From the NCBI GenBank assembly GCA_026008535.1, contig BRKX01000015.1, positions 26,123,501-26,187,500 on the forward strand: a stretch of DNA of 64,000 nucleotides, given 5' to 3'. Source of the DNA: Perilla frutescens. Taxonomy: Eukaryota; Streptophyta; Magnoliopsida; Lamiales; Lamiaceae. This document shows, one piece after another, positions 45,949 to 57,685 of the stretch (its first letter is position 1; each line of letters starts with the position of its first letter). The notes under the pieces were generated by a model that did no database searches, was not told the origin of the DNA, and was given only the letters and a program-made list of their open reading frames with translations. The translations under genes and the position numbers were made by a program.

Positions 45949-47778
45949 TCAGCTGGGCATTCTCCCAAGTCCAAAAGAGATCTTGAGTTGGGCATTGCTC
46001 AAGTTGGACTTCCCCCTCACGAATAGCTTTCCCTTGATGGGTAGCTTCCCCCTCGTGAGTAGCTTTTCCCTAAAAGGTAGCTTGCCTCTAAAGTTGTGCC
46101 TCTCGTTGGACTTCTCTTTAGATTTCATCCCAAAGAGTTAGACTACCTTGCCAGGTACCATAATATATTGACGCATATGATTTTCCATCATCAATATATC
46201 CTTCCTCCTTTTTGGCATCATCTAAAAGGGTGAGCTGATGGAAGTCGTAGTTTGGCAGTGACAATTGTGGTAAAAGTGAGAAGGAGGTGCCCAGCAAGTT
46301 GTTGGTGATCTGGGGAGCATTGGGTGCATTCATAGGAGTGGACAACCATGCATATGACTCCTCTGTCGTCATCAGTTGATCAAGATCTGCGAGAGATAGT
46401 AGATTTTACCTCATAGAAGAAGCTGATGTGAGTTCGAGAAGTGACTCGTCCGTAATGGTGATGAGGGCATCCTCTTGAAGAGGTGCGGTAGATGAGTTGG
46501 AGGGCTCATGTTTGGGAAGGTGTGCATCAGGAGGCACCGAGGTTTGAACCCTCTAAATCATGGAATCCATGATTTCTGGGACTGATGGAGGTGTATCGAG
46601 CGGATAATTCATCCAGCTCCTGCTCCATTGACCTTCCTCAATCCAGTATAAGTAGCCTCGTTTATCTGCATCAGCATTGTGGCATTATCCACCTGGTATC
46701 TCCCCACGTGATACTGGAGATATCTTCGAAGATGTTCGAAGAAAGAGGGACTGAGACCCCTTATTTGACCAAAATAACTTTCCAGTTGTTGGTCAAAGCT
46801 TGCATAAAAGCCTTCCTCTAGAGTTTCTAGGACAACGATATAAGGAGGTTCGCTGGTTGCAAGTGCAGTAGACTCATCACTGATGTAAGTGAAAGAGTCA
46901 CTGTCAGTCGAAGACTGATCTGCATCAGCCGGAGGTTCAGCATAAAGGAGTGGCTGCTTTCCTTTAGCTGAGTTGGGAGCCTCCGTGAGCTAAAGTCTCA
47001 ACTTTCTAGGACGGCCAATTACTTCACCATGTCTGCGGTGAATGTAAACTGTAGGAAGGAGATCGCGTCTGGTGAGATAACCTCCACCAGAGTCTGTTTC
47101 AAGCTGCACCATGATGATTTGACTGAGTCGATTAAAAAATCCTAACTTGGCCTTAAAAGTGCCAGAGGTTAGATCGATCTCAGAACTTCACATATGACTA
47201 CGAAACTGAGCCAATATAAAGGATGCCCAATCAGTCTTGCATCCGCAATATATGGCGACCATGAGATGAGAGGTGGTGTCATTGAACTGCGCGTTGGTGA
47301 TGTTGCTGAAGAAGACATGCATCACAATGTCCAAGATCTGGACCATGGTTGGAGAGAGACTATCTTTCAAGTTATTTGAAAAGTCTTGGTGATCAACGTG
47401 TGGACGTTTCCAGGTGTTCCACAACTCTAACTTTGAAGGAAGCTCTAGTTCATCCACCTTCGGGCCTTCATCGGGGAGCTGAAACATGTTGGTTAGCACA
47501 TCTTTGTTGATGATGATAACCTGATCTTGGACAACAGACATAATATTTTGTCCAGAGATCTCTGCATGGTAGTAAAACTCTGCTACCAGTGGTAGATGCT
47601 TCCTTTTGGGCTGTGTTGTCATAAAAGACAAGAGCCCGCATGTTTTCACCAAGTGAAAAATCATGCTAGCCTTCTCTTGACCTATTCGAGTTTGAAGAAA
47701 CTCTAGGTCAATGAACTTATCTGATGTGAGCTTCTTCATTAGAAGCTTTATGTTCATCGAGTGAAATGAGAAAGCCAT
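45949..47778 (-). pseudogene. Accessory gene C of the Sirevirus-like element
   Basis: The best open stretch (47778-47188) reads MAFSFHSMNIKLLMKKLTSD and then DLEFLQTRIG, KRKHLPLVAEFYYHAE, VIIINKDVLTNMFQLPDEGP and CKTDWASFILAQF. This order of motifs recurs in genes A and B and resembles the domain annotated as putative plant transposon protein; no function is known to me. After a TGA at 47190 the frame continues (GTFKAKLGFFNRLSQIIM, later EHLRRYLQYHVGRYQVD) with several stops. At about 46010-46105, roughly five degenerate 18-bp units read as GKL-type basic repeats in the starting frame, ending at a stop at 45949. A competing frame is open at 46118-46372, so the C-terminus is uncertain. A full-length protein would be about 600 residues. 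Confidence 0.55.
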
Positions 47779-48123
47779 TTGTCGATGATTTTAGAAGAGA
47801 AGGAAGGGACTTGGATAAGTGAGAAGACAAGGAGAAGGAATGAAAAAATTAGAGAGAGTTTTTGTCTCTGTTGAAGATGCTTATTTTCATTCAACTTCTC
47901 CGTTGCTTTTAAAAGCAGGAAGTTTGCATGCATTAAACTAGAGCAATCAAGTGCTGACTGGCTGATCAACTATCTGATTTGAAAGAAAGTTAGCAGAATA
48001 AATGATGCATGCATCTCAGCCATCCACGTGGATTAATGCTTTTTGATCAAGCGGCTGAGATCTGAGGGTTTGAAAATCTGAGTAGTTGCCATAAATAGCG
48101 CAATATTTTTCCAGAAGATTTGC

Positions 48124-48157
48124 TATTTATATACATCAGAAAATTCATCTATTTATA
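48124..48157 (-). promoter_or_regulatory. TATA boxes upstream of accessory gene C
   Basis: TATAAATA occurs twice on the minus strand (48131-48124, 48157-48150), 350-380 bp before the ATG at 47778. The octamer is the same as before genes A and B. Confidence 0.45.
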
Positions 48158-48379
48158 CTTTAATGTTGAGTATAGAGACTTAAATGGTAACTCAGATAAA
48201 CAGTAAGCTTATTTTTGAGACGTTAATGATAACTTTTTTTAAAAAAAATAAGTAGTGAGGAATAGAGAGTAGAGAAGCTTATCGAAGAGGATTGATCAGA
48301 CAGTCGATGAGAGGATGGACTTGGAGCTCGAGGCGCCAGTTTCATGCTAAACTGATGATGTCACCTTTAATTGATATAA

Positions 48380-51300
48380 TCAGTTTTGTTGAGCAACTGC
48401 TGATTGAGTTTTCATCAGTTTCCTTTTCTTGAATGGTTGAATGAGACTAGCTTCTCCACTTTCTTTGGAGCTATTAGACCGTTTTCTTTTGGAAACTGAA
48501 CTGATGATGTCCTGAAATGAATCAGTTAATGCTAGAGTCTCAGCATGCTGAAGTTGCTTAAGAGCAACTGCTGAGGTGGTCAGCTCTTTAATTCCTCTGC
48601 AGGATGAGCTGGACTGATTAATTATTAGCTTTGTAGCTCTTGAGCAGGACTTGATAAGAGGAGTAACATAGCCTTTGGACAGGAGATCTGGAGACGTGGC
48701 AGTATCTTCATCATCTTTGGCTCCACTTTGTCCAGGATGTTGACTCCTTCGAGTTACCACTACTTGAGTATGAGAGAGATCTTGATCTATCTCTTCAGTG
48801 GTACATGCAACTTGTAGATATGTCTGTTCTGATTGAATTGGATCAAGATTCAGTTGTAGGCAACATTGATCGACTGGATTGTAGGCAAACTGTTTTTCAG
48901 TTGCAACTTCTTGCGATCTCAAGCTAGCTTGAACATCAGCTAGTAGGGTCTTAGCTGGAATGTTGTTATCAAGTCGATGCTTTATAATCCACTGGATTTG
49001 CACAATATTTGGAGGAAATGGATTTGAGGCTCCAATCCATTTGAGACTTCAAGTTTCTTCACGTTTCCAAAACCTCATGCCATGAAAGGGTGTTAGCAAG
49101 AAATGTGACTGGATTGACATCGAATGTCTCCAGTTATACCAGTAAAAGTATCGGTGCAGCTGTTTGAACAGCTGGTTGTCTTACTTGGCAACATAAGTGA
49201 AGTGAGTGAGAAGGAGATTCGTTACATCCTTTTGAGCACTCTTGACTTCATATTCGCCACTGTAAAAAGTGTGAATGTTGTCTTCAGTCATCTGGAGAGG
49301 AAGGCAGGCTCTCCTGAAGTACTCAGCTCCATAATTTGGATGAGGTATTCCAATGAAGAGAATGAGCTCATCTGGATCAGTACAGGGTTTAAAGTCAACT
49401 GATGATCCATTTTTGGAGTGAGAAGAGTGAGCTTCATTGGCATCTGAACTGCTTGAAGTTGTATTGCTAGATTTAGCTTTAGATCTCTTCTTCTTCTTGA
49501 GTGACTGAAGATGTGTTTTTCCTTTCTTGGGAATTTGGTCGGATATGAGGATTGGTAGCGAGTCATCATTTGGAAGATTTAGCATATTTTCTAGGAGCTT
49601 GCTCATTATTAGAACAAGTCCTACTTTGGACTCAAATTTCCCAGTCCTTCTTGAATTGACGGTGACGCGCGGTCGTTTCGCGCTCAAAAATATATTTGTA
49701 AACTCCTGTGCCCACAGTGAGCGTAGCTAGCTAATGAGTATGGATCGATCCCATAGAGAGCTATTGCGATTCTATCTTCAACTAACCAATCAAAAAAGGG
49801 GGTTTGGTGTTATCAGTAAACTGAATGAAAATCTGCAATAGAAACTAAAGAAAATATCAAATAACAAAAGGTTCTGGCATTTGAATTAGAATTTGGTTTA
49901 AACATAAAACAACTCGATCATGGGCACACCGATTTTTATACATGATAGGTCATCTAGTTATGGTGACCGGATTCCTCTCTGCGTCTCCTCATCCATCATT
50001 TCATTTTAGGTTTAAAAGTGATTCCTCTTCTATTAAACCCCTAACCAGTTACCCACCTCCCGATTCCTCTAAGAGATGTAAGCAAACAAGCAGCAGTGTG
50101 CCCTAGACGGACCCAGATCTGTTGTGTTCAACTGATTCCTCTTGTGCCCACAACACCCCATTAATTCCCTTATTACTATATGAACCGACACACAGTCACG
50201 ATTCGCCAATTCAATTAATAGTGGTGTGCCCTCTTTACCTAACGAGTGATCAGCCACATTGGGCATTTCAGACACACACTCACGTGGAACAAGGCTCAAG
50301 AATTAATGGAAACTTATCATGCATTATTATGCCCATTTTAGCCTCACGAGTCCAGATTTATGCTCAAACCAATTTCATTGTTCAAATGCCAGAATTAAAG
50401 ATCTAGCCGAGAAGGCTAGACATAATTAAATCTGCAGAATTTAAAGACATAAAAATAAACAAAAACTTACTGAATTAATTAAGCAAAAACTCGACTCCAA
50501 CATCGATGAACTTGAACATAACCTAATTCCCGAAGGTTTAAGACCTTTCGGATTGTTTTGGCTGCCTAAGCAGCGTACTGAAAGTAAAAATGCAGAAATG
50601 TAAAAATGTAGAAATGTTTCAGACTATCTAAAAACTTCTTTTTCCAGAGACTAAACTTGTTTAAATAACTACATTTCTGAGTGGAGTTTTCCCCACAGGC
50701 GGGGGTCTTCTGCTGAAATTCCGGAACGGCGTGCCCTCTCTGACCTTGACTGGATAAGCTTCAGTTTTAACAAATCCCTATTTTTTAGGGATTGTTCTTA
50801 TCTCCTTTGATTGAGCTTATCTCTTCGGCTGAGGTTATCCTTTTGTTGCAGCGCCTTCTAGGAGTCCAGCTTAGCTCCAACTCTCCTTCAGATATGTAGC
50901 TATCTTCTACCAGCTTCCTTTCAACTGAATCCCGAGTTTCACTGGAATGCCCATTATGACCTGTGGTCGAGTCTGTGCGAGTACTGTGGGCACAACATCA
51001 TCTGTCAGTTCCATCTGTATCTGATATGCCCACTTCACCGACTGAATGTGAGATGGATACTGAAGAAGTCCCCTGTGCCTCTGAGGAACATATGTGTGAG
51101 ATAAACGTGAATAACTGGGCATAAAATGCCCCTTCCGCCAGACTCGACTCTTGGAATGCCCTTTGAGTGCAACCTGGTTCTTTTCGACTCAAAACACACT
51201 AAAAATGACATTTATAGAGGATAAAATGCCCATAAAAACACGAAATAAATGGACTTATCAACGACTTTGATGACTTGATGCTTAAATTGAGAGAAGGAAA

Positions 51301-51817
51301 ACTCTGCCCAATTAGCTTCCAATCCTTCAACAAGGTATATCATTACCTTGTATCTTTCTTAAGTCAACTGACTCAGGCTTCCAATGGTACCGAACATCAT
51401 TTTGTTCGTGATATCGAGCATGACTCTATACTCGAGCCTCAAATCAGTTTTGGCTGTGGTAAAACTGAATTGCTTGGAGCAATTTGAAGCACGCCATTCT
51501 TTCTAGTAAGGTTCAGCTGAATCTTTCAGATCTTGATCCCTGGAGCCTTTTCTGGGAAGTTGAAAGATTTCTGCAATCTTTCTTTCAGTGATTTGGAGTT
51601 TCTTTCTCTAAATCACTGATTGTATAACCTTCCCATCTGCAGTGACCTTTGCTTGAAGGAGAAACTCACTTACCAAGTTTTGTCTGAAAAATCTTGGAGG
51701 AGTTTCTAGGTAGTGCAGAATTTCGGTCTTATGAAGATTGACCAGAAGAAAAGGATTGTTTGATTCTTTAAGAATCAATTGAAATTTCTGTCTTTCTAGA
51801 AATTTATCTCTCATCAT
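48380..51817 (-). pseudogene. Accessory gene B of the Sirevirus-like element, split by an Athila-type solo LTR
   Basis: N-terminal part 51817-51261: MMRDKFLERQKFQLILKESN, ILHYLETPPRFFRQNLVSEF, then a stop, ITERKIAEIFQLPRKG and ANWAEFSFSQFKHQ. These align by eye with genes A and C (Arg-Leu-Val-x-Glu-Phe block, then I-F-x-L-P, then W-A-x-F). After the solo LTR the frame resumes near 49690 (GKFESKVGLVLIMSKLLENM) and stays in one frame to 48380, with stops at 49181 and about 49051. It ends in a basic segment (SKRKRSNS and PFKKRKLMK) that looks like a nuclear localisation signal. Total length would be about 620 residues. Confidence 0.55.
49697..51260 (-). mobile_element. Solo LTR of an Athila-type Gypsy element inside accessory gene B
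   Basis: Starts TGATAAGTCC in the element sense (51260) and ends GGAGTTTACA (49697). The start matches the LTR of the Athila-type element at 58495 (TGACAAGTCC), and both share the unusual density of GGGCA/TGCCC words. No internal coding sequence. A clear TSD was not found, so the left end may be off by some bases. Confidence 0.65.
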
Positions 51818-52198
51818 TTGCTCTTTGAAAGAAGTAAAAGCCTTGAATGTTTCAGCTATTTTTTTTTTTGAAAACTGTGGCTGAGTTTGAATTGAAGCTT
51901 TTTGAGAGAAAAGAAAGAGAATACTTTTCTTTGAAAGATGAATTTTCTTAAAGAGTATGAAATTACTCTTCTGCTTTTGCTGCTTTGCAATTGCAATTGT
52001 AGGTGATGTATTCCGTATTCTCTCTCAATTTTTGAGCAAGGGGTTTTTATGAGTGAGTAAAGAGACTCATAAATTTGTTGGTTGAAAGAATTAAATGCCC
52101 CCTTGTCGTTTTTCTTTGGCTTTTGATTTTGAGCTATAGAACCAACGGTCAAAAGTAATAAATACTGATACAAACATTTATTTATGCCAAAATACGTT

Positions 52199-52206
52199 TA
52201 TTTATA
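52199..52206 (-). promoter_or_regulatory. TATA box upstream of accessory gene B
   Basis: TATAAATA on the minus strand, about 380 bp before the ATG at 51817. The leader between them has short upstream ORFs. Confidence 0.45.
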
Positions 52207-52307
52207 AATTTTTTAAGAAATCAACTGATTTATAAGAAGTTTTCCTAAGGCATCTTTCCAGCTGACTTCTGTGGCCTTTAGATCTTCTTGCTATCAGTTT
52301 TTCTTTT

Positions 52308-53588
52308 TCTTTGTAGTTCTGAAGCTGTCTGGAGTACTCTCGTTTGAAGAATCATTTAAATCTTCACTTTTAGAACAAGCTTCAAGTTTTATGATGGAAT
52401 CAGAGAGCTGTTTTACCTGTTCTTTCATGTTCTTGATCAGTGCTTAGATTGAGGCTTTTCCAGATCTCTGCCTTTTTTCTTGTTGGGCTCTGAGCTGAAT
52501 CTCTTCTGCATTCAGCGGACGCTCTCCAGTTGAGCAATCAGTTTTTTTTTATGCTATGCAGTCGGATGTCCTACAGTTGGCTTGTTAACTATTTCGGATT
52601 TTGCTGGAGAGATAATTTTCCAATCAATTAGACTCCTCCTGGAGTCCTCTTCCCCCTTATCCTCTTTTCTTGAGGATTGATATCTTTCAACATCGAGGAT
52701 AACGTAATCAGAATCATGAGTTGACTGAACTATTGATCTGATAACTTTTGCTTTTTCTTTTCCTTTGATTGTTAGTGGAGGCAGTGCCTTCTCTGCTACT
52801 TTTAGAACAAAATCATCAGGATCTACTGACTGATAATTTGTTTCCTCCGCCATTAAGTTAGGAAGCAGCTTTTCTAGAATGAGACTGATTATGTTGATGT
52901 AGTACATCTTTTGTGGAAAGCACAAACTACTTCTTGTCTCCCTTTCCACTATGTCTACAAACCTTTTCAACTGCTTGAAGAGGAATGATGCCCAGTCTAT
53001 TCCCTTTGTCTCCCAGATGGCGTTGCAGATTTTGTACTTCATTTCTGACATTTCATTGTGTTCTTCGCACGATCCTACCATCATCTGTGTGGCTACTGCT
53101 GCTAACACCTAAAATTCCTTTTGGAATCTGGATATTGAATGAGTACTCTGAAAATCTTCTGTGGCAGGGGTAGTTGTCCATCTGTTGTAGCAATATCTGG
53201 CATTTACAGATATTTCTTCCAGCCTTTCTCCTGCTTCCGGCAGCCCAAAAATATTTCTCAGAGCAGAAGGGGTGATTAGGACCTGTGTCCCCCTTACTTC
53301 ACTCATGATTATCCAAGAATCTTCCTCACTAAATGAGTTGAGAAAGAATTCAGCAATAGTCTCTGGATATACTCTCGTGGGAGCGCTTTCAGTGTACTTC
53401 TTCAGTTGTGCGTTTTCAATTAGAGTGACAATTACTCCTCCTAACTGAGAGAAGTTAGTGAATCGTCTGATGTTAGCTGGGATTAGTATTTTGTCATGGC
53501 TCGGTTCCTCACAAAAGATTCTTGAGTCATCGCTGGAAATTCTGAAGTTGTGAGATCTTCTGTAAAGGTTGGAAGAGTATTGGGCCAT
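52308..53588 (-). pseudogene. Accessory gene A of the Sirevirus-like element
   Basis: 53588-52554 is one frame with a single TAG (53109-53111): MAQYSSNLYRRSHNFRISS, LKKYTESAPTRVYPETIAEF, VLITPSALRNIFGLPEAGER, then after the stop MKYKICNAIWETKGIDWASF and YINIISLILEKLLPNLMAEE. The same motif order as in B and C identifies it as a paralogue. It ends at 52554, but a +1 or -1 shift at an A-run (52547-52553) leads into RAQQEKRQRSGKASI, a coiled-coil-like NMKEQVKQLSDSIIKLEAC and a final TTKKKKN at about 52308. All three genes therefore seem to end in a basic tail. Best preserved of the three. Confidence 0.6.
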
Positions 53589-53718
53589 TTGAGGATGATA
53601 ACTCTAGAGGATTTGGATAGACTAGGGTATATAGAAAAATTCTAGATAAATTTTGAGAGACTGGATACTTGATTTCTTTGGTCAACTATGTGGAGAATTT
53701 TGGGCAAAATAGCTAACC

Positions 53719-53726
53719 TATTTATA
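53719..53726 (-). promoter_or_regulatory. TATA box upstream of accessory gene A
   Basis: CTATAAATAGG context on the minus strand, about 130 bp before the ATG at 53588 and about 450 bp past the end of pol. The spacing suits an internal promoter making a separate accessory mRNA. Confidence 0.5.
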
Positions 53727-54174
53727 GAATCAAGTAATCGGTAAATCCGATGGTAAGAAGAATTTGATCAAAATCAAACGGTTTTGATTAATCCGTCAAT
53801 TTTAATTTCAAATTTATCCGTTGAGATTAATGAGGGGAGAGAGTGGGTCCAATAGTAACATTAAGATGACACGTCATTTTACCGTTCAGTAATAAATTCA
53901 ACTTTGAACTTATCTGGTTATGGCTCTCATCCAGTCTCCACGTGGCATTGAGCTACTGACATCATCAGTTTGCTTTGATGACTGATGATCTTCTTTGGCT
54001 TGGAGTCTCCTTAGCTTTGACTCTTTTGTCAGCTTAAGCTGTCCTTTTCAGCTTTGCTCTACCTGGCTTGTCAGCTGCTTTCTTCAGCTGAAGCTTAGCC
54101 TTCTTCAGTTAGTTTTTGATTTAACTACTCTCATAAGTTGAACGTGATTGGTTGAGAACTGATGCCTTTTGCGG

Positions 54175-57100
54175 TCAGTTCTCGTCATCAGCTGGAGTAC
54201 TTCTCCTTACTCCTTCTAGCTGATCATCGTCCTCTTTTGAGGCTAGTTCGAGCAATCCAAGTTGGATGCACAACTCCACAAATCTAGCTTCTGGCAATGG
54301 CTTGGTGAAGATATCAGCTATCTGCTTCTCTGTGTTGACATATTTGATGGATATGTCTTTTTTTTCAATGTGAACTCTGATAAAGTGGTGCTTGATATCA
54401 ATGTGCTTTGTTCTTGAATGCAATACTGGATTTTGAGATATTGCAATAGCACTATTGTTATCACAGTAGATTGACACTTCTTCAGTCTCCACCTTATAAT
54501 CTTTGAGCTGTTGCTTCATCCATAAGATTTGAGCACAAAACTTCCAGTAGCTGCATACTCGACTTCAGTTGTTGATGTGGCAACTGAGTGCTGCTTCTTG
54601 CTAAACCAGGATATCAGTTTGTTTCCAAGAAACTAACATGTTCCACTGGTTCTTTTACTGTCGATTTTGCATCCTCTGAAGTCTGAGTTTGAGTAGCTGG
54701 TTAGACTCAAGTTATCATCTCTGGGATACCATAACCCAAGATTTATGGTCCCCTTGAGGTACTTCATGATCCTCTTTGCTGCTTCGAGATGACTTTTCTT
54801 CGGATTGGCTTGGAACCTTGCACATAGTCCGACAGAGTAGAAAATATCTGATCGGCAGCGGTCAGGTAGAGAAGGGATCCAATGATTCCTCTGTAGTACG
54901 TCTGGCTGACTGATTCTCATTCTTCATCGAGAGTCAGTTGCACTGATGTATTCATTGAAATTTTATCATCCACATAAATTTGAACCATCAAGATTTCAGC
55001 TGATCATTCTATTTTGAATAGAGTACAATCGATGACTCCTTTCTAAACCCCATTCTTTAGCAAAAACGTTGTGAGGGTTTCATACCAAGCTCTTGGCGCC
55101 TACTTCAGGCCATATAGAGCTTTCCTCAGCTTGTAGACTTGATTTCTGATTTTGAAGCCTGGAGGTTGCTCTACATACACATCATCCTTGAGCATCCCTT
55201 GCAAGAATGCACTTTTCACGTCTATTTGATAGACCATGAAATTGTTGTGAGCTGCATAGGTGGGAAACAATCTGATGGCCTCTAATCTTGCAACTGGTGC
55301 AAATGTCTGATCAAAGTCAATCCCTTAACTTTGTGAATTACCTTTGGCTACCAGTCTGGCCTTGTTCCTTGTGATCATGCCTTGTTCATCCAATTTGTTG
55401 CGAAATACCCATTTAGTCCCAATAACTTTTTAGGTTTTCGGTCTATCAACAAGAAACCATACGTCATTTCTTGTGAACTGGTTCAGCTTTTCTTGCATTG
55501 CTATAATCTAGTTTGAGTCTTCAAGTGCTTTCTTGACGTTGGCTGGTTCCATCTGTGAGATGAAGCATGTGAAGCGTGCATGCTCCGTTGACCCTTTGTT
55601 CTGAACTCTGCTTCTTGGATCCCCAACAATTTTGTCGACTGGATGGCTTCGGAGCCATTTGGGAATGGTGACTTCTGCTGCGCCCTCAGCTGCTTTTTCA
55701 GCTGATTCTTCGGCTGGTCCATCAGTTGTTGTCTCAGCTCCGACTTGTTTTTCATTTTCACTGATTCTTTCCCCTATTTCAGTTATGGGGTTTGAGGTTT
55801 CACCACAGTTTGAGTCATTGACCAGGTTATCTCTAACTGGTCTAGAATCAGTTTCAATGCCATCTTCTAGTGAAGCCTCAAACTGCTCTGGGGCAATGTG
55901 ATCAACATAATCTAGCAGGTTTTCACTAGGCAATGCTTGCTCTGATGCATAGTTCTTCTTCTTATTTCTATACTCATCAGCAAGCTCGTCAAATACCACA
56001 TGACATGTTACTTCTACAACCAGTGTTCTTTTGTTGAACACTCGGTAAGCTTGAGAATGAGGGGTATTATAGCCGTGAAAGATCCCCTCATCAGCTTTGG
56101 CACTGAAAGCTTTGAGCTGGGATTTGCCATTGTTGTGGATATAATATTTGCAGCCAAATACCTTAAAATAGGAGATAGAAGGATTACGACCCTTAAAACA
56201 ACTCATAGGGCGTCTTGTCATGGGTGATGACTATGGCACTTCTGTTTTGCATGTGGCAGGCTGTGTTAACTACCTCTGCCCAATGACATTCGACTATGTT
56301 GGCATCTGCTATCATTGCTCTAGCTGCCTCCTATAGTGTGCGATTCCTCCTTTCAGCTACACCATTTTGTTGAGGAGTTCTTGCAGCAGAGTGTTCATGA
56401 ATGATTCCTAGTTCACTCAGGAATTTGATCATTTGCTGATTAACAAATTCAGTTCCATTGTCGGATCTTATCATTTGAACTGATTTTCCCCTGTCAGTCT
56501 GCAATCTTCTGATCAATGTTGATAGCTTCTCAAAAGTTTCATCCTTACTTCTCAGGAACTCCACCCAGGTATACCTTGAGTAGGCATCTACTACTACAAG
56601 TGTAAACTTTTTACCTCTGGGGGTTGGTGGCTTCACAGGTCCAAATAGGTCCATATGTAGCAACTGAAGAATTTCAGTCGTTCCTCGAGGATGAATTTTG
56701 TTTTTGAATGACGACTTCACTTGCTTCCCTTTCTGGCATGGTCCGCAGACACCAGTTTTCTTGTAGATTTCCTTGGGAAGCCTATCAACCAACTCCTTTT
56801 TGGTCAAGTAGCTGATTGTTTTGAAGTTGAGATGATTCAGTCGTCAATGCCACAGCCAGCTTGCTTCAGTTGATCCTTTGGAGAGAAAGCAAGCTTCTGA
56901 ATATCCGGTTGACCAGTCAACAACGTACATGTTGCCCTTTCTTACTCCAGTCAGGAGTATGGCTCCTGTTGACTTGTCTCTGATGTCACATGAGCTATTA
57001 TTGAAGTTGACTGAGTACCCATTATCACAAAGCTGACTGATTCTCAACAGTTTGTGCTTCAGTCTTTCAATATGTGACACACCATTTACGATAATTTTTC

Positions 57101-57685
57101 CTTTGACTACGAACCGTTCTCCAATAGTTCGACTCTTTGAGTTGTCTCCAAATGTGACTAGTGGTCCCTTAACCTCTTTGTAACCATCAAGATCTTATTT
57201 GTCTCCGGTCATGTGTTTTGAGCACCCGCTATCCAGATACCAAGTATCTTTGACCTTTTTCTTGGATATGATGCTCTTTTCTTGCAAAATAGAGATCAGG
57301 TTTTAGGTACCCGTGTAATATCGGGTCCTGAGAGGTTAATCAAATATCTGGAAATCCACATTCGCCATAGTTTTGGCTTTTGTTGATTGAGAGATCTTTT
57401 AGAATTTGATTTCCTGATCAATTTTGGACTTTTTGTAACTCTTCGATAGAGAGTTGAGTCCATTGATCTGTATCTCTGATCAGTGTCAGGATAAAAGACT
57501 TCAACTAATATCCTCTCATCTTGTGACTTTGTTGCTCTTTGTCTTGGCCAATTTTTAATAGGCCTTTGACTCTGAGCTGTATGGCCTTTGTGGAATGGCC
57601 TTTTTCCAAGCCAGTTATGAGTGGGATTGACTGTTTGTTGACCCCATGAGTTCAAGTACTCATCATACTGGGTTACAAAGTCACT
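54175..57685 (-). pseudogene. Sirevirus-like gag end and pol (protease, integrase, RT, RNase H), multiply broken
   Basis: From the right: gag end (QYDEYLNSWGQQ), protease WYLDSGCSKHMTG (57236-57200), zinc finger and integrase (GVCGPCQKGKQVKSSF, LLHMDLFGP, MIRSDNGTEFVN, TPQQNGVAERRNRT, all catalytic residues kept), then ISYFKVFGCKYYIHN. A Glu-rich linker follows, then RT (KWVFRNKLDEQG, YQIDVKSAFLQGML, QIYVDDKI at about 54980). After YVDD some 100 codons are missing and the frame resumes at TYYRGIIGSLLYLTA. RNase H: DSKRTSGTC, QHSVATSTTEVEYAA, YCDNNSAIAIS, KHHFIRVHIEKKD, QIADIFTKPLPE, with the polyprotein ending at 54175. I see more than ten stops or frameshifts. Confidence 0.85.

Larger units (their letters stand above)
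43489..57685 (-). mobile_element. Sirevirus-like Copia element (3' part) with an accessory gene array
   Basis: Read leftwards: gag end, protease, integrase, RT and RNase H (57685-54175), an accessory region of about 8.9 kb (54174-45275), a polypurine tract and the 3' LTR (45256-43489). The 5' part lies beyond the window because an Athila-type element entered the gag at 57686. The Sirevirus assignment rests on pol sequence style (WYLDSGCSKHMTG, HPRGTTEILQLLHMDL), the ATCATCAAGAAGGGGGG polypurine context and LTR features. Sireviruses are known to carry extra ORFs downstream of pol. Confidence 0.75.

Noticed and set aside
45949..53588. Accessory genes as host genes lying between unrelated elements
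   Set aside because: They are in the pol sense, sit between pol and the polypurine tract/3' LTR, and share motifs with one another, which fits better with being part of the element. Kept as the main way the finding could fail.
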